From Cloacibacillus sp. (GTDB lineage Bacteria; Synergistota; Synergistia; Synergistales; Synergistaceae): a DNA stretch of 61,439 nt. Both the position numbers and the translations under genes were made by a program. The DNA is taken from assembly GCA_036655895.1 (NCBI GenBank), contig JAVVPF010000018.1, forward strand, positions 1-61,439. The letters are read 5' to 3'. This document shows positions 25,051 to 33,779 of this stretch, in pieces. Numbering within the stretch: the first letter of the stretch is position 1; each line of letters begins with the position of its first letter. The notes below the pieces were generated by a model. The model did not search any database and had not been told where the DNA came from. It saw only the letters and a list, made by a program, of their open reading frames with translations.

Positions 25051-25956
25051 CTAATAAAAAGCTATTTGGTTTTTTCCGTTTTCCTTTGCCGTATACATAG
25101 CTCGGTCGGCCTCTTCGTAAAGAGTCTCGAAGGGCTTTCCGTCGCCTTCGTACATGGCGACGCCGATGCTGCATGTTACGTATATTTCGGAGCCGTCTTC
25201 GTCCGCGTGGCGGAACGGCAGTGCTTCAAATATGAGTTTCGTCGTCTTCTCGACTTCGTTTTTGGTTGATATGTTTTTGAGAAGGACGAGGAATTCGTCC
25301 CCGCCGACGCGTCCTACGACGTCGTCGCGGCGGAAGTGTCCCTTAAGACGCTGCGCCACTTTTTTTAATATCTCGTCACCGAACGGATGTCCCTTGCGGT
25401 CGTTTATCTCTTTGAAGTAGTCGAGGTCCACAAAGAGCAGCGCGTGCCGTTTTTTCGCCTCTTCGCCGCTTATGCTCGCGCGTATCTCATCAATGACGCT
25501 TTTTCTGTTCAGCAGGCCGGTGAGCGAATCGACGGCCGCTTTTTGTTTCAGATCTTCAAGCTCCATGCTTGCGGTGACGTCGCGGCCTATTCCGTACATT
25601 CCTATCGCCGTGCCGCAGTCATCGTGGATGATGTATTTTGACGTTGAGGAATACCGGCTTTTGCCGTCTGCGGAAAGCGGCAGAGGTTCTATGAAATCAA
25701 GTATGGGCGCGCCTATTTCCAGCATGTTCATGTCGTCCTCCCTGTAGCGGGCGGCAAGCTCCGTGTCGAAGAGGTCGTAGTCTGTTTTGCCTTTGATGTC
25801 GCAGCGCTCCTTAAGTCCGACAAGATCCGCGAAGCTGCGCGACGCGCCGACATAGTGGAGCGTTGCGTCTTTGATGAAGATCATGTCAGGGGAATTGGCT
25901 AAAAAGGATTCAAGCGCGGCTATCAATAACTTATCTTTTTCGGTCAACATTTCCAT
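25051..25956 (-). CDS. PAS-GGDEF diguanylate cyclase
   Basis: Makes c-di-GMP from GTP. About 301 aa: an N-terminal PAS domain (NSPDMIFIKDATLHYVGASRSFADLVG, with a C-terminal TSKYIIHDDCGTAIGMYGIGRDVT stretch) and a GGDEF domain with LLFVDLDYFKEINDRKGHPFGDEIL, an intact VGGDEFLVLLK active site and SIGVAMYEGDG. No membrane segment is seen, so the sensor is cytosolic. It lies between tdh and kbl, 21 bases upstream of kbl, an unusual position for a cyclase. The start is uncertain: ATG 25956 or 25950 are preferred over a TTG at 26004 that would begin inside a hairpin. Confidence 0.9.
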   Translation of the reverse strand: MEMLTEKDKLLIAALESFLANSPDMIFIKDATLHYVGASRSFADLVGLKERCDIKGKTDYDLFDTELAARYREDDMNMLEIGAPILDFIEPLPLSADGKSRYSSTSKYIIHDDCGTAIGMYGIGRDVTASMELEDLKQKAAVDSLTGLLNRKSVIDEIRASISGEEAKKRHALLFVDLDYFKEINDRKGHPFGDEILKKVAQRLKGHFRRDDVVGRVGGDEFLVLLKNISTKNEVEKTTKLIFEALPFRHADEDGSEIYVTCSIGVAMYEGDGKPFETLYEEADRAMYTAKENGKNQIAFY

Positions 25957-25995
25957 TTCTATAACCAATCTCCCCTGCGAGTAATATAAATGAGG

Positions 25996-26014
25996 AGGCC
26001 CCAAAACGGGGCCT
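25996..26014. terminator. Hairpin between tdh and the cyclase gene
   Basis: AGGCCCC and GGGGCCT with a 5-base loop, a perfect 7-bp GC stem. The T tract lies on the plus-strand side, so on the minus strand it would act at most as an attenuator between tdh and the cyclase. Confidence 0.5.
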
Positions 26015-26024
26015 TTTCGGTAAA

Positions 26025-27068
26025 TTACAGGTTCTGCCAGTCGAGGACGACTTTGCCGGAATGAGCCGAGTTCATCGCCTCAAAGCCCTTTTCAAAGTCG
26101 CGCACGTCAAAGCGGTGCGTTATCACCTGGCTGATGTCGAGGCCGCTTTGGAGCATCGTCGTCATCTTGTACCACGTCTCGTACATCTCGCGGCCGTAGA
26201 TGCCCTTGATGGTGAGGCCGTGGAAGATGACCTTGTTCCAGTCGATTACCGTGCCGGGGTCGCCTATGCCAAGCAGCGCTATCTTTCCGCTGTTGTGCAT
26301 TACGTCCACCATCCCCGCGAAGGCGGGAGCGCTGCCCGACATTTCAAGGCCGACGTCGAAGCCCTCTTTCATGCCCAGCTCGCGCATGACGTCGCGCATA
26401 TTTTCCTTGTCCGCGCGGACGGTGCGTGTGGCGCCCATTTTCTTCGCGAGGTCGAGCCTGTAGTCGTTGAGGTCGCTCACGACGACGTTGCGCGCGCCGA
26501 CGTGGCGGCAGATGGCCGCCGCCATCATTCCTATCGGCCCCGCGCCGGTGATGAGCACGTCCTCGCCGATAAGGTCAAACTGAAGCGCCGTATGCGTCGC
26601 GTTGCCAAGCGGGTCGAAGCAGGCGATGATGTCGTCGGGGATGTCCGCGGCGCAGCGCCATACGTTTGTAGTGGGGATCGAAAGATACTGAGCGAAGGCT
26701 CCGTCGCGGTTGACGCCGACGCCTATCGTGTTGGGGCAGAAATGGCGGCGCCCCGCAAGACAGTTGCGGCACTCGCCGCAGACGATGTGTCCTTCGCCCG
26801 ATACGCGCTCGCCTATCTTCCAGCCGCGCACCTGGCTGCCAAGCTCGACTATCTCGCCGACATACTCGTGCCCTATGGTCATGGGAGTTTTTATCGTCTC
26901 CTGCGCCCATTCGTTCCAGTTGTAGATGTGAAGGTCTGTGCCGCATATTGCGGTCTTTTTGATTTTGATGAGCACGTCGTTGGGCCCGGGCTGAGGAATA
27001 TCCACCTCGCGCATCCAGAGGCCGGCTTCCGGCTTTTCCTTTACAAGAGCAAACATTTTACCATTCAT
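26025..27068 (-). CDS. tdh: L-threonine 3-dehydrogenase
   Basis: A zinc alcohol-dehydrogenase-family enzyme that oxidises threonine to 2-amino-3-oxobutyrate with NAD+. The 347-aa protein has the catalytic-zinc motif [28 protein letters not shown], the structural-zinc loop [15 protein letters not shown], and the nucleotide-binding [25 protein letters not shown] and the SGSAPAF segment are also typical. It pairs functionally with kbl downstream. The 225 bases upstream are AT-rich and probably hold its promoter, though no clear consensus was found. Confidence 0.95.
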   Translation of the reverse strand: MNGKMFALVKEKPEAGLWMREVDIPQPGPNDVLIKIKKTAICGTDLHIYNWNEWAQETIKTPMTIGHEYVGEIVELGSQVRGWKIGERVSGEGHIVCGECRNCLAGRRHFCPNTIGVGVNRDGAFAQYLSIPTTNVWRCAADIPDDIIACFDPLGNATHTALQFDLIGEDVLITGAGPIGMMAAAICRHVGARNVVVSDLNDYRLDLAKKMGATRTVRADKENMRDVMRELGMKEGFDVGLEMSGSAPAFAGMVDVMHNSGKIALLGIGDPGTVIDWNKVIFHGLTIKGIYGREMYETWYKMTTMLQSGLDISQVITHRFDVRDFEKGFEAMNSAHSGKVVLDWQNL

Positions 27069-27293
27069 AGTGCATTTCCACTCCCATCTTTATATTTACA
27101 GAAAAATATTTAGCGACAGGATAGACCGCGGGAGGCCCCGCTCTATCGAATAAATTAAATTATATAACTTTAACGATAAAATGCGAGAGCTTCTCGATAA
27201 TTTGCCTAAAATATCACTCTTATAAAAGGAAGCTACGAGGCCTTTTTTAAATCGCGGCGTTCTGCGCGTCCGTCAGAGGCCGCCTTTGGCCGG

Positions 27294-28565
27294 CTATTTT
27301 CCGTCTGAGGCGCGGCTTATCATCTTTTCGATGTATCTTGACTTGAGCTGCGCCTGCGCGAAGCTCTTCTGCATCCCCGGCAGCTTCAGCACCGCGCCCA
27401 GCACTCCGGCAAGCAGCCTGTGGCTGTAAAGCACCTTGTTGTCGAAGATGAGCTCCTGTAATTTGCCGCGCTCCGTGGCCATCGCTACGATCCTGTGCGT
27501 CGTATCAAGCGGCGTTATCAGCCTGTTTTTTCGCGGCGCAAGCTTCAGCGCCTTTGTGGGGCAGTGCTTGACGCAGACGCCGCAGCCGATGCAGCGCTCA
27601 GGTATGACGCGGCATTTCTTTTTGCCGTGCGCCTCGGTCGTTTCTATGGCCTCAACCGGGCATATTTTTTCGCATTTGCCGCAGCCGACGCATTCGTTTT
27701 CGTCGATGACCGAGATAAAGTTGGAGCAGATCGTCTGCGCCACGCCGAAGCGTTTTATCGCAAGCAGCGCCTCGCAGCAGCAGGAACAGCAGTTGCAGAT
27801 GAAGTTGACGCGTTGTTTTACGTTTTCGCCGAACTGCACGAGGTTGTGATCGTAGGCCTGCGCAAGCAGGTCTTTGCATTCCGCCGCCTCTATTTTTTTT
27901 GCGTGTCCGTGCTTGATGAGCGTTGACGCCGTCGTGTTGAAGGTCATGCAGATGTCCATCGGCGCGTCGCAGACCGTTCCCGCGTGCAGCGCCTTGTGCC
28001 GGCAGTAGCACATGCTGACGCCGATCTCCGACGCCGTCTCGATGACGTTTGTCGCGCGTTCGTAGTCCAGCACGTGCAGCGCGTACGCGTCCGGTATCTG
28101 CGGCTCCTGCGCGAAGATGCGGCCCATCTGTATCTCTCCGCCGCAGACGAGGTCGCGCATGAAGTCCTCTTCCACCGTTATGTACTGCTGGAAAAGCTCG
28201 CTGAGCGTCTTCTGGTCGATGTCGTGACGCACGCGCATCAATGAAAATTCAAAAAAGCCGGCCATCGGCGGCGGTACGGCGTAGACTTGCCGCCCGTCCT
28301 GCTCTATGTCGACAAGTATCGCCCTGTCCGCCAGTTCGTCCAGCACCTTCTGCGCCTCGCAGTCGGAGAGCTTCCATATCTCGGCCGCCTGACGCGCGGA
28401 AAAGGGTCTGATGGGAAGCTGGGCCATCAGTCCGGCCTCTTTTTCAGTCATCAATATTTTTAAAATGTCGAAGAGCAGCGCGGATTCCGGCGCTCCCTGC
28501 GGAAATCTGTTGAGTCTTTCAGTAAGCCTTGTGTAAGGCGAGCCGTGTGTAAGGTTGTGTCCCAT
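27294..28565 (-). CDS. Ferredoxin-type 4Fe-4S protein with winged-helix-like N-terminus
   Basis: A 423-aa cytoplasmic protein of unclear job. Residues of about 25-110 look helical and winged-helix-like (LFDILKILMTEKEAGLMAQL, SARQAAEIWKLSDCEAQKVLDELADRAIL). A central Cys-rich part follows (CYCRHKALHAGTVCDAP, then FICNCCSCCCEALL). Then two classic 4Fe-4S motifs: CVGCGKCEKICPVEAI and CIGCGVCVKHCPTKAL. Such proteins occur in many anaerobes as electron carriers or Fe-S sensors. ATG 28565 has AGGAGG seven bases upstream, so an earlier in-frame start at 28625 is not used. It stands alone between tdh and folD, and I do not assign a reaction. Confidence 0.8.
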   Translation of the reverse strand: MGHNLTHGSPYTRLTERLNRFPQGAPESALLFDILKILMTEKEAGLMAQLPIRPFSARQAAEIWKLSDCEAQKVLDELADRAILVDIEQDGRQVYAVPPPMAGFFEFSLMRVRHDIDQKTLSELFQQYITVEEDFMRDLVCGGEIQMGRIFAQEPQIPDAYALHVLDYERATNVIETASEIGVSMCYCRHKALHAGTVCDAPMDICMTFNTTASTLIKHGHAKKIEAAECKDLLAQAYDHNLVQFGENVKQRVNFICNCCSCCCEALLAIKRFGVAQTICSNFISVIDENECVGCGKCEKICPVEAIETTEAHGKKKCRVIPERCIGCGVCVKHCPTKALKLAPRKNRLITPLDTTHRIVAMATERGKLQELIFDNKVLYSHRLLAGVLGAVLKLPGMQKSFAQAQLKSRYIEKMISRASDGK

Positions 28566-28751
28566 TGAAGTACCTCCTGGTACAGAGTATGAATAAATTA
28601 TAACTCTGAGCGTATGACTGCGCATGATTATTTTTACTTAAATAAAGGAATTTTTAATATTTCATTTTACGGGATATACTTAAATTTGAATTGGCAATAA
28701 CAGTTATGTTAGAATAAAGTCCTGTAGATTTTTATATTTATTGATTGAAAG

Positions 28752-29621
28752 ATGGAATCAACTATGACTGAGATTTTGAAGGGAAAGCCGGTAATAGATT
28801 CGTTGAACCTTCGTCTGCGCCAGAAGACCGACGCCATGCGCGCGGCCGGCGTGAGCCCTACGCTTGCCATAATACGCGTCGGCGAAAACGAGGACGACAT
28901 GGCCTACGAACGCAACGCGATAAAATGCTGCGAAGAGGCGGGCGTATGCGTGCGCGCGATAAATTTTAGCGCAAGCGCGGCGCAGCACGAAATAATAAAA
29001 GAGGTCCGCGAATTGAACGCCGACGACAAAGTGCACGGCGTGCTCATTCTGCGTCCGCTTCCGGTGCACATAAGCGACATAGAGGTCTGCCGCGCGCTCG
29101 CGCCGGAAAAAGACGTCGACGGCATCACCGAATATTCAATGGCGGGGCTTTATTCGAATAAAAAAATAGGCTTCGCCCCCTGCACGGCGGAGGCCTGCAT
29201 CGACATGCTCGACCATTACGGCGTGCCGATAGAGGGACGCCGCGCCGTGGTCGTGGGCCGCAGCTTCGTCGTAGGCAAGCCAGTCTCGATGATGCTGCTT
29301 CAGCGCAGCGCCACTGTGACCACCTGCCACACAAAAACAAAAGAGCTGGCCGACCTCTGCCGCGGCGCGGACATCCTCGTAGTCGCCGCCGGCCATCCAA
29401 AGCTCATAGGCGCGGAACATTTCGCAAGCGGTCAAGTCGTGCTCGACATCGGAATAAATTTCGACGAGCAAGGCAAAATCTGCGGCGACGTAGACGGCGA
29501 GGCCGCCTTGGGCAGAGTCGCGGCTATTACGCCGGTGCCGGGCGGGATTGGCCGAGTCACGACGACGGTGCTTGCAAAACATGTCGTTCAGGCCTGCGCC
29601 GCGCTCACGGAAAAATACTGA
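28752..29621 (+). CDS. folD: FolD-family methylenetetrahydrofolate dehydrogenase, probably without cyclohydrolase activity
   Basis: The fold and length (289 aa) match FolD: AIIRVGENE, APEKDVDGIT, APCTAEACIDML, VVGRSFVVGKPVSMMLL, AAGHPKLIG and ITPVPGGIGRVTTTVL. Standard FolD has Y-V-x-x-K with the catalytic lysine four residues after Tyr, and G-I-L-V-Q-L-P-L-P with a catalytic Gln. Here these read AYERNAIKCC (Ala at the Lys position) and GVLILRPLP (Leu at the Gln position). The Asp of KDVDG is kept. These two residues serve the cyclohydrolase step, so a monofunctional dehydrogenase is the likely activity, with a separate cyclohydrolase elsewhere. Confidence 0.88.
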   Translation: MESTMTEILKGKPVIDSLNLRLRQKTDAMRAAGVSPTLAIIRVGENEDDMAYERNAIKCCEEAGVCVRAINFSASAAQHEIIKEVRELNADDKVHGVLILRPLPVHISDIEVCRALAPEKDVDGITEYSMAGLYSNKKIGFAPCTAEACIDMLDHYGVPIEGRRAVVVGRSFVVGKPVSMMLLQRSATVTTCHTKTKELADLCRGADILVVAAGHPKLIGAEHFASGQVVLDIGINFDEQGKICGDVDGEAALGRVAAITPVPGGIGRVTTTVLAKHVVQACAALTEKY

Positions 29622-29889
29622 TGATGCTTAAATGAATGTAAAGTTTGTGAAACGATATACAAATGAACCAACATTGCAAAACTAAAACAAAGATATTTTT
29701 CTATTTGCCTTTTAATGAATAGCGCATATAATTTAAGCGATATACATACTAATATAAGGTTGTTTTACATTGCCTTTACACAGAATATATATTGGATTAA
29801 TTTTTGTGCGCAGCCGCTCACAAGCCGCGCGTGAAATTTAATTGGGAGCGACATCCCAGACTATATTATTTTTTTAAGGAGGCAACACC

Positions 29890-30879
29890 GTGAAGAAGTT
29901 TTTTGCAGCAGCCCTACTTGTCTCAATGCTTTTTGTCTCAAGCGCGGCTATGGCGGCGGAGAAGCTCACCGTCTACACATCCATGAAGGACTCCCTTATC
30001 GGAGCGCTGAAAGATGAGTTTGTGAAGCAGAACCCCGGAGTGCAGTTTGACGCCTATGTGGCCGGAGCGGGCAAGCTCATGGCCAAAATAGCGGCGGAAC
30101 GCGAATCGGGCAAGCTCGTAGTCGATGTGCTCTGGCACAGCGAAGTCCCAGACTTCTATCAGCTCAAGAAGGAAGGGGTTCTCCAGCCCTACAAATCACC
30201 GAACATGAAGTTTGTCGAAAGCCCCGTCAAGGACCCCGAGGGATATTTCACCCCCGCCCGCAACGGTACGCTCGGCATAGTCTACAACACCCGCTTCATC
30301 AAAACAGCTCCAAAGACATGGAAAGACGTTCTTGGCAAGGATTATAAAGACGCATTCGGCGTAGCCGACCCTGCGCTCTCCGGCACCGCGTACGGAAGCG
30401 TAGCGGCCCTCACGAAGATCTACGGATGGAAGTACTTTGAAGACGTCCAGAAGAACGGCGGCATCCTGGGCAAGGGTTCCGGCCAGGTCATCGACGACAC
30501 GGCGATGGGCGACCTCGTTGCCTGCATCGGCGTCGACTACATCACGATGTCAAAGATAAAGAAGGGCGCCACGCTTGCTATGGCTTACCCGAAAGAAACG
30601 ATAGTTCTGCCGAGCCCCGTAGCCATCATCAAGGGCACGCCGAACCTTCCCGTGGCGAAGAAATTCGTTGACTTCCTTCTTTCAAAGGAAGGCCAGCAGA
30701 TCATAGCCGACAACTACACGCTGCCCGTAAGAACAGACGTAACGCTTCCGAAGGACAGCCCGCTGCCGAAGCCGCACGCAGCGGTCGTCAACGCCATCAA
30801 GCTTGACTTCAAAAACATGTCCTCAGAAAAAGAGGCCACAATCAAGAAGTTCAAGGATGTAATGCGCCCTGGCAAATAG
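29890..30879 (+). CDS. Fe(III)-type ABC transporter substrate-binding protein
   Basis: A 329-aa secreted binding protein with a clear signal peptide (MKKFFAAALLVSMLFVSSAAMA-AEK, cleavage near residue 22). LTVYTSMKDSLIGALKDEF and NGTLGIVYNTRFIKTAPKTWKDVL are typical of the FbpA/AfuA branch (family 1 binding proteins for ferric iron and related anions). GTG 29890 has AAGGAGG seven bases upstream. It heads an operon with an ATPase, a fused permease and a second ATPase. The 268 bases in front are AT-rich with no clear Fur box. The true ligand (Fe3+, phosphonate, other) cannot be read from the sequence. Confidence 0.88.
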   Translation: MKKFFAAALLVSMLFVSSAAMAAEKLTVYTSMKDSLIGALKDEFVKQNPGVQFDAYVAGAGKLMAKIAAERESGKLVVDVLWHSEVPDFYQLKKEGVLQPYKSPNMKFVESPVKDPEGYFTPARNGTLGIVYNTRFIKTAPKTWKDVLGKDYKDAFGVADPALSGTAYGSVAALTKIYGWKYFEDVQKNGGILGKGSGQVIDDTAMGDLVACIGVDYITMSKIKKGATLAMAYPKETIVLPSPVAIIKGTPNLPVAKKFVDFLLSKEGQQIIADNYTLPVRTDVTLPKDSPLPKPHAAVVNAIKLDFKNMSSEKEATIKKFKDVMRPGK

Positions 30880-30977
30880 TTCCTCAGAAATATTTGATTT
30901 TTCGGGGAAGGCCACACGGTCTTCCCTTAATTTTTCATTGATCATAATAACATCCTCCATGAAAGGAGTTGTCTTTT

Positions 30978-32078
30978 TTGGCTGAAGTAAAAATTGAACA
31001 TGTCCGAAAGGGCTATGCAAAAAAAGCAGTTTATAAAGATCTCAACCTGACTATAAACGACGGCGAGTGCTTCACGCTGCTTGGCCCGTCCGGCTGCGGA
31101 AAGACCGTCATGCTGCGCATGATAGCGGGCTTTGAGTCTCCGGACGCGGGCACGATAAAGATAGGCGGCGTAATGCAGTCCTCACCGGCAGATAAAATAA
31201 TGGTGCCCCCGGACGAGCGCTCGCTTGGCGTCGTCTTTCAGGATTACGCCGTGTGGCCCCACATGACCGTCAAAGAGAACATAATCTATCCGCTCAAGAT
31301 ACAGAAGGTAAATGCGAAGGAGGCGGAGGAGAGGACGCGCGAAGCCGTTGAAAGCGTCAACCTCACGGGCCTTGAAAACAGGCTCCCGTCGCAGCTCTCG
31401 GGAGGCCAGCAGCAGCGAGTGGCCCTTGCGCGCGCGCTTGTCGCGGAGCCTAAGATAATGCTGCTTGACGAACCTCTGACGAACCTCGACGCGAACCTCC
31501 GCGAGGAGATGCGTTTTGAGATACGGGCGCTGCAAAAGAGAAAGGGCGTCACCGTCCTCTATGTAACGCACGACCAGGAGATAGCGCTCGCCATCTCCGA
31601 CAGGCTCGCGGTGCTCGACCAGAATGGCAACATCTGCCAGATAGGAACGCCCACCGATGTCTTTGAACATCCCGCCAACGCCTTCGTCTTCCGCTTCATG
31701 GGCGTAGCGAACATGGTGCCCATCGACATCCGTGACGGCAAAATTTATCCTAAGGGCACGGATTCGGCCATTTCGGAGGTCGTCCCCGACGTCGTTCCTG
31801 AAAATCCGATCCTTGGTTGCCGTCCGTCTGACATCGACCTCATCCGAAACCCGGAGCCGGGGATGCCGACCGCCGTCATCAAGCGCGTCAACCTGCTGGG
31901 CCCAATCGTCGACCAGCGTCTTGACTTTGCCGGCATGGAGCTGCGCTCCCAGCTTGAAACGCACAAGGCCGTTGACAACGACCTCATCTTTAAAGAGGGC
32001 GACAAAGTAGGCATACGCCTCGCGAACCAGCTTCTCTTCGACGCCGCGACTCTGGAAGGAGTGGTTGAAAATGACTAG
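30978..32078 (+). CDS. ABC transporter ATPase (FbpC/PotA type), first of two in this operon
   Basis: The motor subunit of the importer, 366 aa. It has Walker A GPSGCGKT, Q-loop VFQDYAVWPHM, signature LSGGQQQRVALARAL, Walker B IMLLDEPLTNLD and the H-loop VTHDQE, then a C-terminal TOBE-like regulatory part (GCRPSDIDLI). TTG 30978 has GGAG nine bases upstream; a TTG at 30969 is adjacent to that site and unlikely. It overlaps the permease gene by eight bases and should work with the preceding binding protein. Confidence 0.92.
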   Translation: MAEVKIEHVRKGYAKKAVYKDLNLTINDGECFTLLGPSGCGKTVMLRMIAGFESPDAGTIKIGGVMQSSPADKIMVPPDERSLGVVFQDYAVWPHMTVKENIIYPLKIQKVNAKEAEERTREAVESVNLTGLENRLPSQLSGGQQQRVALARALVAEPKIMLLDEPLTNLDANLREEMRFEIRALQKRKGVTVLYVTHDQEIALAISDRLAVLDQNGNICQIGTPTDVFEHPANAFVFRFMGVANMVPIDIRDGKIYPKGTDSAISEVVPDVVPENPILGCRPSDIDLIRNPEPGMPTAVIKRVNLLGPIVDQRLDFAGMELRSQLETHKAVDNDLIFKEGDKVGIRLANQLLFDAATLEGVVEND

Positions 32079-33777
32079 CGCCGGCAAGAAAAAATTCGGA
32101 ATGGCCGAGTTCATCTTCATGCTCGCCGTCCTCATCCTCGTCGTAATAGTCGCGCTTCCCGTCATCCTCATCTTCTGGACGTCGTTCATCGTGGACGGAC
32201 ATCTGAACCTAGCCGCCGTTCACAGCGTCATCATGCAGGAGGAGACCTTCCAGGCGCTCAAAATGTCGCTTATGATAGCGGCCTGCGTCACAGTCACCTG
32301 TACCTTCGTCGGCACGCTCTTTGCGTGGCTCGTCACAAGGACGGACCTGCCGTTCAAAGAAACGATGAAGGTGCTCTTCACCGTTCCTTTCATGCTTCCG
32401 GCCTTCATCGGCGCCCTCGCGTGGAAAATACTGCTTTCGCCGCGCGCCGGCTACATCAACCAGCTGTGGATGGAGATAACGGGGACGCGGCACGCGCTCT
32501 TCAACGTCTACGGATTCTGGGGCATCGTCGTCATAGAGACGATGTACCTCTTCCCGTTCGTCTTCATACAGGTGAGCGGGGCTCTTGAGCGCATGGACCC
32601 GACTCTTGAGGAATCGGCGCGCATCGCGGGCGCGGGGCTCTTCACCATCACAAGGAAGATAACGATACCGCTCATCATGCCGGCCGTCGTGGCTGGTGCG
32701 CTGCTCGTCTGTCTCTACTCGCTCTCGCACTTTGGAACGCCCGCCATCCTGGGCACGGAGGTAGGCATCTATACGATACCGACGATGATCTACGAACTGA
32801 TACACCAAAGCGCGGGCAGCTTCACGGCCATACGCGCCGCCACGGTGCTCTCCGTCGTACTGGTGCTCTCTGCTGCGATAATCCTCTACGCTCAGAACAA
32901 AGTCATCAAGTCGGGGCGTTTTCAGATAATCGCGGGCAAGAGCGTTCGTCCCACGGTGCTGAAACTTCGCGGCCTGCGTATGCCGCTTTTCATCTTCTGC
33001 TGCATCTACCTGCTGCTCACGGTCGTCATGCCGACAGTCACCATCTTCCTCGTCGGCTTCCTCAACACCTACGGGCTGCCGCTTGCGCTTGAAAACATGT
33101 CGTGGGAAAACTACCGCTACGTGCTGTTTGAGTGGAAGCTTACAAAGGACGCCATCTGGAACTCCACCTATCTGTCGCTCTCCGCTGCGTTCGTTACGAT
33201 GATAGCGGGCGGCATCATCTCCTACGTGCTTGTCAAGCTCAAAGTGCGCGGCAAGTGGTTCCTTGAATTCCTCGGGCTGCTTCCGTTCTCGCTGCCCGGC
33301 ACCGTCATCGCGCTCGGCGTCATACTCACGTGGAGCGGACGCTTTGGGATAAACCTCTACAACACGGCGTGGATAATCTTCGTCGCCTACATAGCGCGCT
33401 ACATGGCCTTCTCGCTCAAATCAAACAGCGCGGCTCTCGAACAGGTGCACGACTCGCTGGTGGAGGCCAGCCGCGCAAGCGGAGCCACGCCGTGGCAGTC
33501 GCTGCGCGACATCGTCATCCCGCTCATCCGCCCCGGCATGGTGGCTGCGTTCTTCCTCATATTCCTGCCGGCGCTTCGCGAGCTGACCACCTCCGTTCTG
33601 CTTTACGGCCCCACCACGAGAACGATAGGCGTCGCCATCTACACGCTCAATGAAGACGGCGAGACGGTCTATGCCTGCGCCCTTGCCGGCGTCGCGCTGC
33701 TGCTCATAGTCGGCGGCGAAATACTTATAAAGCGCTTCTTCGAAAAGAAAAAGCACGCTGACAACGGGGGTGCTTAA
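32071..33777 (+). CDS. ABC transporter permease, fused double-domain (FbpB type)
   Basis: The inner-membrane channel, 568 aa, with about 12 predicted helices as two permease domains fused in one chain, as in ferric iron transporters. Two EAA loops that contact the ATPases are visible: EESARIAGAGLFTITRKITIPL in the first half and VEASRASGATPWQSLRDIVIPL in the second. ATG 32071 overlaps the end of the ATPase gene and has an AAGGAG site nine bases upstream; TTG 32065 is too close. The second ATPase gene follows after two bases. Confidence 0.92.
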   Translation: MTSAGKKKFGMAEFIFMLAVLILVVIVALPVILIFWTSFIVDGHLNLAAVHSVIMQEETFQALKMSLMIAACVTVTCTFVGTLFAWLVTRTDLPFKETMKVLFTVPFMLPAFIGALAWKILLSPRAGYINQLWMEITGTRHALFNVYGFWGIVVIETMYLFPFVFIQVSGALERMDPTLEESARIAGAGLFTITRKITIPLIMPAVVAGALLVCLYSLSHFGTPAILGTEVGIYTIPTMIYELIHQSAGSFTAIRAATVLSVVLVLSAAIILYAQNKVIKSGRFQIIAGKSVRPTVLKLRGLRMPLFIFCCIYLLLTVVMPTVTIFLVGFLNTYGLPLALENMSWENYRYVLFEWKLTKDAIWNSTYLSLSAAFVTMIAGGIISYVLVKLKVRGKWFLEFLGLLPFSLPGTVIALGVILTWSGRFGINLYNTAWIIFVAYIARYMAFSLKSNSAALEQVHDSLVEASRASGATPWQSLRDIVIPLIRPGMVAAFFLIFLPALRELTTSVLLYGPTTRTIGVAIYTLNEDGETVYACALAGVALLLIVGGEILIKRFFEKKKHADNGGA

Positions 33778-33779
33778 AG

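Noticed and set aside
29622-29889. Fur box before the first ferric-type ABC operon
   Set aside because: The stretch is AT-rich, but no 19-bp GATAAT-type palindrome was seen.
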